NCBI GenBank assembly: GCA_007026445.1 | Contig: VDMD01000074.1 | Location: 1 to 64,000 of the forward strand | From: Schizophyllum amplum | Lineage: Eukaryota; Basidiomycota; Agaricomycetes; Agaricales; Schizophyllaceae | DNA: 64,000 nucleotides | Direction of reading: 5' to 3' | Shown: positions 57,501 to 64,000 of the stretch, piece by piece | Layout of the letters: every line of letters starts with the position of its first letter | How positions within the stretch are numbered: position 1 is the first letter of the stretch | Notes under the pieces: model-generated | Seen by the model: the letters and a program-made list of their open reading frames with translations, nothing else | What the model was told of the DNA's origin: nothing | The model's database searches: none | Program-made: the position numbers and the translations under genes

Positions 57501-59555
57501 AGATTACGAGAGTGATGAAGCCTGGAGCTGCCTTCGAGGTCAGTGACATTCCCCAGGAAGCAAAGCGGAGAGCTGATAGCCAGTAGATGATTGAGGAAGA
57601 CCTGTTCTTCCCGGGCAAGCAGCCGGAGGATGAGTCGATCGCAGACAGTGAGGAGGATGTGCTCGTGGAAGAAGACGTGCAGAGTGCGAATGACGATGAT
57701 GAGGGACGCTCATCCATCGAAAGTATCACGTTCGCGGATAGCGGCGAGGGCGAGGTGGATGCCGCCGACAATCAGAAGCGCTCGCATGGGATTCGCGAAA
57801 GTGCGCCGGAGGGAGCGGCGCTGACGCCTGAAGACGAGATGCGGAAGAGGATGCCTGAGGTAGATGCGTCTCAAGACGTGCTGCACTTTCTGGACACAAA
57901 CTTGTCCCCAGCGACAGAGCACTCGCACTCGTCTGCCGCCGGTCGCTCCCGCAGTTCGACGACAGAGTCGCAGCCGAGGCCATCTCTGGCGGATAGTGCT
58001 TCTTCGCAAGTAACCGCGGTCCCGGGCGCAAGGCACTATCAGCAACCGGGAAGCGTAGGAGGGCGTACCATAGGACATCGCGCGCGCACTCTGACCAGCT
58101 CGTCGATGCCAGTGTCCGTCGGTTTCGGTTCTGGCTCCCGCTTCGTCGAGAGCGGCATGGTGAGTCTGGCGGAGGTCATCGATGGCTTTGGCGCGCAGTC
58201 ACCTGGTGGATTGTCTGGAGAAAGTGGGGAGCTGGGCGCAGTAGTGGACACCCGATACGACCCTCGTGCGCGATCGGGTAAGTCCATCGACCTGACACGA
58301 GCGGGAAGAGCGCGCTCGGTGGACCAGCGTCCGCGAGCGTCGCTGGACACGACGGCGATGAGCGAAGACATTCCACCAAATCCACGGGACCATTCAGTGC
58401 TTGAGCATATCTACAACGAGATGCATGCGGCGAGATTTGTGAATCTCGCGCCACTATCGCTTTTAGCGAATACACTGCGGCTGCACTTTGATGGTATGCT
58501 GTGGCCCCACAATCGTCACGCATAGCTGAAGTTTCTTGTAGATGTTCGCTCACACCCACCGCTGGAGTTCTCGTTCCCACCGCAACCACCTCTTGAAGAT
58601 GAGAGCTCTTCGGATGAATCGCTACCGGACTCTGAGGACGAGGGACAGTTGTCACAAAGAGGCTCGCACGCATCGAAGTCATCTCTCGACGATGGCACGC
58701 ACATCCTCACCACCAAGAACATCGTGCGCCACGACACGCAGTTGGTTACCTTCGACGATTCGCGGTTTATAAGCTTCAGCGGTGCGCAGCGACAGAATCT
58801 TTTCCGTTTCAATGAGGTCCTTCCGAAGGCGGCTGTGCGTCAACGGCCGGGGCGACTACCCAACACGTACCTCCATTTGGATGTGCGCTCGTTGAACCTG
58901 CACCTAGCTCTTCGTGCGGCGGAAGTCCGTGCGTGCGCGGAGCCAATGTGGGAATGGGTACTAGAGTACCAGGCGAAGAGGCGGGCGATGCAGAGACAAC
59001 GATCGCGCGCGTCGCTGACGGCATTTTCGGATATAGGCCGTCACGGGCCCGACGACGAGGTAGCAATGCTGGCGCGGGAGGACTTTGACGAGCTGTTGAC
59101 GCGCTTTGATATGTGAGTATCTTGCTCTGCTCTTGTGCATTCAGACTGACCGGATGCTCAGGGATATGCGTGATCGGTGCTGCCTGAAGTACGCCGTGGA
59201 AACGCGCCTCGGATGGCCAGGGTCTGCGGGTGCACCAAATCCAGAGCGAAAGGCCTTTGACATGGCGTGCGAGCGGTTCGACAAGTGGCGTGAGCGAGAA
59301 GAGGCGGCGCGGCGAGCGCGAGTGTCTATGGCGTCGCGCAGAGGCTCGCTGAACTCGGCGCTACAGAGGAGCTCGATTGCACGGTCAGCATCAAGGGATG
59401 CGAGATCTGCGTCGAAAGATCCAAGATTGTCGGCGGCGGCGCGGGAGCCTAGAATTTCGGGCGCCTCCTCGGTGGGTGAGGAAATGAAAAACAGGCGGCA
59501 GATAAGCCGAATCATGTGCGTGTTCGTAGGATGGAAAGCGGGCGAGCGGACATAG
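51595..59555 (+). CDS. Very large Ser/Pro-rich SAM-dependent methyltransferase
   Basis: Exons: about 51595-53409, 53886-53918, 53973-55407 (perhaps with an intron near 54006-54240), 55470-56402, 56511-56621, 56674-56764, 56839-57192, 57250-57538, 57587-58493, 58542-59112, 59162-59555; the sum is divisible by three, about 2,310 aa. The first exon lacks an ATG (open from 51562), so a short upstream exon is likely missing. The N-terminal 1,300 residues are low-complexity with SPTTLP, LRSP and SSPPLR repeats. Two 33-nt exons both end in GDG or NDG before an identical donor. Next come PYPRSYEREVLDL, WHVFDREG, then the Rossmann methyltransferase core: VLDLGCGTGTWILN (motif I), HFVGLDIVP, PFPNEEFDFVHVKRIALG, EEITRVMKPGAAFEM and EEDLFFPG. 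The C-terminal region has HSVLEHIYNEMHAARFVNLA, IVRHDTQLVTFDDSRF and RSLNLHLALRAAEVRACAEP, ending CVFVGWKAGERT. The fold is LaeA-like only in the broad class I sense; the substrate is unknown. Confidence 0.83.
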
Positions 59556-60244
59556 ACGAGATGGGAGGGGGACGGCGTCGAAGATCTACATACTCGAGCG
59601 ATGTTATTCCCTCGTGCGTGGAAGGCGCCGAACATATATTATAAGTTCATTATATTTCTTATCTTGTTTGCTGCATACTCATGTTCATTCGGTCTTTCCG
59701 TCTACACACTGTCTACCTCGGGCATACCGTTTTGTATCTATTCAACACGCTGTCTACGTATCATAAGTACCACCTCACATATATCGAGTTATCTTTATCA
59801 CTCTCCTTTGTTTCCATCGCAGGCGCACTGACTTATATAGCAACGAGCGTCGAACTTAGCTTCATGGTTCAAATCATGTACTTCGAAGAGGCCGCTGCCT
59901 GATTCACGAGGCCTTCTCAGTGTCACCGTCTGCAGCAAGTCCTGACTGCCAGGCCTCAGGCTAGATCTAGCCTTGCTTCAAGTTTATGCAAACGACTTGC
60001 AAAATGGATTCGAGGTGAGATTCGATCGAAGGAGGATAAGTAATCGAGATGCAAATTGTGTGCTCCAACTATCAATCAACTACTGTTCGCTGGATACATC
60101 CACCATGACGAGAGTTAGCTGCGACCAGCGTATCCTCCTTGACCCATGCTTAGCAGTTCAGTTGGGGCCTCTGCGTCCCGCCGCCGCCGAGAGCGCGTCG
60201 CCAATGACGATGGTGATCGAGCTTGCGATGCTGTCCACGGGCGT
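59556..60244. other. Convergent intergenic region
   Basis: Between the methyltransferase stop and the stop of the first NmrA-like gene. The right half is element R, copy 4. AT-rich sequence at 59640-59900 is probably 3' untranslated or terminator DNA. Confidence 0.6.
60000..60240 (+). repeat. Dispersed element R, copy 4
   Basis: Landmarks aatggattcgaggtgag, aatcgagatgcaaatt, gctgcgaccagcgtatcc, gggcctctgcgtcccgccgc and gatggtgatcgag follow the same order as downstream of the three FunK1 genes. It ends essentially at the stop codon of the adjacent NmrA-like gene. Confidence 0.65.
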
Positions 60245-61580
60245 CTAGGCCTTCAGATGTTCTTTCAACGTCGTCCTCGCAAAGTCCTCGATAGCTCCAA
60301 CTCTGACGCCTAGAGCTTCCAGGCGTTTGTCCGGCACATCGATCCAAGGGGACAAGTCGAACTCCATCACGCAGGCGTACTGTGAATTTTGTCAACACAT
60401 CGTTGCGAGGCGGCTGCGCAGTTCCGAGCAGGGCCTACGTACCATTTCAATGGCGACGTCAATTCCGGAATTATCCAGGTGCTTCACCTGGATCGGTTCC
60501 CCCAAGCCTGCAGCCGAAGGCATCAGCCCTTTCCGCAGCTCGGAATCGGCATGCCGGAAGACTCACCCCTGCTCAGCGTCGCCGCGAATTCCTCTGCTGT
60601 CATTCGTTGACTGCCCAGCGCAAAGGTTTTCTTGTTGATCTCGGGCAGGCGCGTCGTATACTGTGTAAAGAGGGCTGTGACCGCGGGGCCCATGTCCCGA
60701 TCGATCCATGTCCAGCTGTAGCTGTAGCCCAGGGGTTCGCGCGTGCTAAAGACATACCCTGTGTCGGCTTTCTCGAAGTTGCAGGACATTACACTGATGA
60801 GGAGAAGATCAGCAGCGGTAACTGGACGGGGAGAGGATTTCGCAAGTGTGAGGCGAAGGACTTACGGCCTCATGACGTTCTCGACAAAAGAACCGGGACA
60901 GATAGACGCGCAAGAAATTCCAGAGGCCTCAAGGTACTTCTGAATGTCGGCCTTGTCTGTGAAGGTATGAGGTCTTATGTGACGCGGCGAGGACACGAGT
61001 GGCACTGACCATCGAAGAGAGCGCCCTTGGTATATTTTCCCTGAGATATATCCTTCAGGCCGGGGAGGGTGCTGGGAAAGAGGTGAGGACAGAGGTCTAC
61101 GGTCGCGGATAATTACGGACCTGAAAGCGATGAACTTCACGCCGGCTTCCTTGCTCGCCTCGATGACATTGACGCCTTGCGTGTACTCGGGAACGTCGCG
61201 CTGGAAAGGGAGAGTAACCTGAACACCGAATCCGTGGTGAATACCGGTATGGCACACGGACGACTTTAGGGACGTACGAGGAAAACACATTCGGCGCCGG
61301 TGACGGCTCTCTTGATAGCTTCTTTATCCGTGAAGGCGGCTTCCACAACCTCGCAGCCGAGGGCTGCGAGCGCGAGCGCGGAGTCAGAGTTTGCGTTACG
61401 TGTAACAGCGCGAGGCTTGAAGGTGCCGTCTTTCAGAAGGGCGTCAATGGCGGAGGTGCCTGCAAAAACAAGGTAAGAGCAATGCAGGTCGTGACAACAG
61501 AGGGCACAGTCTGAACATGCGTACAAGTCCAACTTACCTTGAAGTCCTGTGGCGACGAAGACAGTGGCGATACGCGACAT
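60245..61580 (-). CDS. NmrA-like NAD(P)-binding protein 1
   Basis: Eight exons (61580-61538, 61459-61278, 61218-61121, 61071-61010, 60956-60866, 60793-60567, 60507-60443, 60379-60245), 300 aa. NmrA-like proteins are atypical short-chain dehydrogenases, either redox sensors or reductases (family knowledge). The N-terminus RIATVFVATGLQGTSAIDAL is the dinucleotide-binding loop, with ATGxQGxxA in place of GxxGxxG. Then come VTRNANSD, GCEVVEAAFTDKEAIKRAV, AECVFLVTLPF, AGVKFIAFS, the KYT segment in DISQGKYTKGALFD, YLEASGISCASICPGSFVEN and WTWIDRDMGPAVTALF. No YxxxK catalytic pair is evident in the usual place. ATG 61580 (MSRIATVF) aligns with the start of the neighbour. Tandem paralog of the gene at 62181-63792; spliced in the same places except for one extra intron (60566-60508). 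Confidence 0.9.
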
Positions 61581-62180
61581 CGTTCTGTATAGGGTCTGGT
61601 CTGACCACTGAAGGTTTGTATAGTCGTTGCTGTTAAGTACTAAACGATGAACGGAAACTTGCCTTAGCCACGTGATCAAGAGCTGAAAGCTGTCGCCGTT
61701 GCCGACGTCTGTGCCGTCACGATGAGCGTCGATGCCGAAGAACTACGCACGACGGCTCTCGCATGTCTTCCACTGAAGAGCCTTTGTAAGACCTTAAAGT
61801 AGCTCTGGAGGCTGAGTGCGGCTAAAGTAGTCACCCGCAGCCAATGCTGACTGGGGCGGGCAATTATCCGTGAGACGATCTGGGAAGAACCTGTTTTGGT
61901 CGCGGAACATCCCCGCGGACGTCCTCCGCATACAGGAAAGTCTGGAAAGACGCCTGGCGCATGGCTGGACAATCAAAGTCGCACTGAAGCCTGAGGCCTG
62001 AGGACTTGTTCAAGCTCGACTACGCCTTCCAGCGAGCTGCTCTCTCGGTTTGTTCTAGCCGGCAACCTTTGCCCTTCTGGTCAAGAGTCAAAGAGATCAT
62101 TATACAAGAGCTGCAAGATCAAACGATGTCTCTCATTTCCGCGGTTTATGTATACACAGCTAGACACTCACCTCTTCACA
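61581..62180. other. Intergenic, promoter of NmrA-like gene 1
   Basis: About 600 bases between tandem NmrA-like genes. Short minus frames at 61676-61976 are not conserved with anything in the window. No element is recognised. Confidence 0.6.
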
Positions 62181-63792
62181 TTACGCCCCAATATGTTCCT
62201 TCAGCTCCGTCCTGGCAAACTCCTCAATAGTCCCCACCTTGACGCCGAGCGCTTCCAGCCGCTTGTCCGGAACCTCCACATCCGGGAACCAGTCAAAGTT
62301 CTTAGAGAAGTCGTACTGCCAAAGTTGTCAGCAGAGGTTAACTTCCTGAACCCATCCGCAATACGGGAACAAGAAGGATACGCACCATTTCATCCACAGG
62401 AGGGACCCCCAACGTGCCAAGGTGCTTAACAGTTACAGGTGCACCGAGACCCTTCGCCAACTCCGCCGCCATCTCCTCCGCAGATGCCTTCTGAGACCCG
62501 AGGACGAACGTCTTCTTGTCAATTTCCACTGAACGCGACGCGTACTGAGTGAACAGCGCAGCGACCGCAGGGCCCATATCGTGCCCCGTCCATGTCTTGA
62601 TAGAGGAGGAGCCGGGGCGCTCGCGGGTGGTGAGCTCGTACCCGGTGTCGGTCTTGATGAACGGGCAGCCGAGCATGCTGCGGTAGGGTTAGTGATGAGG
62701 TCGGATGGATGGGTGGCGTGATCAGGGGTGAGGTCAGAGGATGCGGATGGATGTGCATGGCGGAAAGACAGACAAAATCAAGGGTAGGGGAGTTGAGGAA
62801 GGAGTGCAAGGGTGCAAGAAACGTACCCTCTGTGGATGTTCTCGAGGAACGATCCCGGGCAGATGGAGGCGCAAGCGATGCCGGAGGCCTCGAGATACTT
62901 CTGGACTTTGGCTTTCTCTATGTAAAAGCGCGAATTAGCAAGGATGCGAGCGAGTTCACTTCAGCGTACTAACCATCAAAGTGGATCGCGTGGGTATACT
63001 TGCCACCAGATATATCGTTCACGTTGGGGAGGGTACTGAGAAGATTGTCAGCTCGTGGCGCTCGCTAAACATGCAGCCTGTGCTGTGTGGATCATGGCGC
63101 ACTGGTACACAAAAGCAAGGCGCGAGTGCGAAGGGAAGGGAGCACCACTCAATCAAGGTACATCCAAATCACTCACCTAAACGCGACAAACTTGACGCCC
63201 GCCTCTTTGCAGGCATCGATGACATTCTTACCCTGGTCTACCTCAGACACTTCCGCAAATGGCATGGTGACCTGAATGAGTCGAGTCAGTCAGATAGTCG
63301 TCAGTATGTCGTAAGTCAATGAGCAGCTCATTGCAGACAGTCCTCTCGGCGGTAGACAGTCCTCTCGGCGTTGGAAAATACCCATGGCCCGAACAGTCTT
63401 CGGCGCCCGACGAGCACAGTTAAAGTGTCCGGCAGAAAACAACGACTCACAAGGAACACGCATTCCGCGCCAGTAACGGCCTTCTTGATCGCGTCCTTGT
63501 CCCCAAATGTGGCCTCGACGACCTCGCAGCCCAGCGCGCGGGCGGCCTCAGAGTTGGCGTTGCGCGTGACCGCGCGCGGGGTGAAGGTGCCGTCCTTGAG
63601 AAGAGCGCGGATAGCGGAGGACCCTGTGAGGAAGGCGTGAGTGACTGCATGTACGAGAGATGGAGAGGAGCTGGCGGGGACAGCATGAAGATGGGAAAGC
63701 GTGGCTGCGAAGTGGGTGAAGGATGGTTAAGCGATGACGAACGCACCCTGAACGCCCGTAGCCATGAACACGGTAGCGATGCGGGGCGACAT
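62181..63792 (-). CDS. NmrA-like NAD(P)-binding protein 2
   Basis: Seven exons (63792-63747, 63623-63451, 63271-63177, 63035-62974, 62917-62827, 62677-62386, 62315-62181), 297 aa. The N-terminal Rossmann loop is RIATVFMATGVQGSSAIRAL, followed by AVTRNANSEAARALGCEVVE, GAECVFLVTMPF, EAGVKFVAFST, DISGGKYTHAIHFD, YLEASGIACASICPGSFLEN, MLGCPFIKTDTGYELTT, WTGHDMGPAVAALFTQYASR and the C-terminus VPDKRLEALGVKVGTIEEF. All exons are open with GT/AG borders. It is about 60-65 percent similar by eye to gene 1; the intron that splits the AELAKG region in gene 1 is absent here. Part of exons 5-6 is the source, or a sister, of the NmrA piece in the chimeric pseudogene at 28136-28430. Cytosolic oxidoreductase or redox-sensor role inferred. 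Confidence 0.9.
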
Positions 63793-64000
63793 TGTGTGCT
63801 TGAATGTTGCGGATGCGGTTGTTCGGCGTGAGGTTTGTGTGGTCGAACGTTGGTAGGTGTCCTGTTATCTTCCATGGCTCCTTATAGAGTCTCGGAAAAC
63901 TACTGTTTTGGTGTCTGCTCTCGCATCAAGATCGCATAAGCAACGGGAGCCATCCTTCCAGCGAATCCTGCCGACGCCTTGCGCATCCTCTGCGCACTCA
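63793..64000. other. Upstream of NmrA-like gene 2, window end
   Basis: Presumed promoter of the minus-strand gene. No clear motif; an open minus frame across it is a shadow. Confidence 0.5.

Noticed and set aside
1..64000. CRISPR arrays, rRNA, operons or bacterial signals
   Set aside because: Tandem arrays present are short direct minisatellites without spacers; gene structure is eukaryotic with introns throughout.

Overview
The window looks like chromosomal DNA of an agaricomycete basidiomycete, plausibly a wood-decay polypore. The evidence is: many spliced genes with introns of about 45-70 nt; fungal-type FunK1 kinases; an F-box family with a C-terminal CxYGxxC cysteine/histidine motif; GPI-anchored serine-rich and cupredoxin-like wall proteins; and an Mcm1/SRF MADS factor. 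Genus is not determined. Exon boundaries below were built by eye from GT/AG sites, reading frame and comparison between paralogs inside the window. No search was run.

Layout. (1) 1-11.2 kb: a tandem array of one unrecognised protein family, all on the plus strand: a 5'-truncated copy, a complete copy, a degraded relic and two more complete copies. All end in a short charged, coiled-coil-like tail on separate small exons. (2) 11.2-16.8 kb: mostly non-coding, minisatellite-rich DNA around one minus-strand gene for an Mcm1-type MADS-box factor with a 14-nt micro-exon. (3) 16.8-35.9 kb: an accessory island built by duplication. An F-box gene and a FunK1 kinase gene lie head-to-tail on the plus strand and again, inverted, on the minus strand. 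A third FunK1 copy sits between them, with an intact PX-domain gene and a chimeric pseudogene that joins a piece of an NmrA-like gene to a piece of the PX gene. One F-box copy has a frameshift, and one kinase copy has lost its start codon and TATA box. (4) 36-44.4 kb: a cupredoxin-like GPI protein (minus), a large Ser/Thr kinase (minus, 12 exons) and a Kre9/Knh-like GPI protein (plus) with an apparent 1-nt frameshift. (5) 45-59.6 kb: two divergent paralogs of a very large serine-rich SAM-dependent methyltransferase. The plus copy is open over 12 exons (about 2,300 aa). The minus copy carries several frameshifts. (6) 60-63.8 kb: two tandem NmrA-like NAD(P)-binding genes on the minus strand. The 3' flank of the first carries a dispersed repeat also found downstream of all three FunK1 genes, tying region 6 to region 3.

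Together: the MADS factor, Ser/Thr kinase, methyltransferase and PX protein look like ordinary single-locus genes. The tandem family and the F-box/FunK1 island are lineage-specific, rapidly duplicating accessory genes. Because the F-box and FunK1 genes were duplicated as a unit, I suggest, as inference only, that they may act together, for example a kinase marking substrates for an SCF ligase. Several frameshifts could be real decay or assembly indels, and the sequence alone cannot decide.
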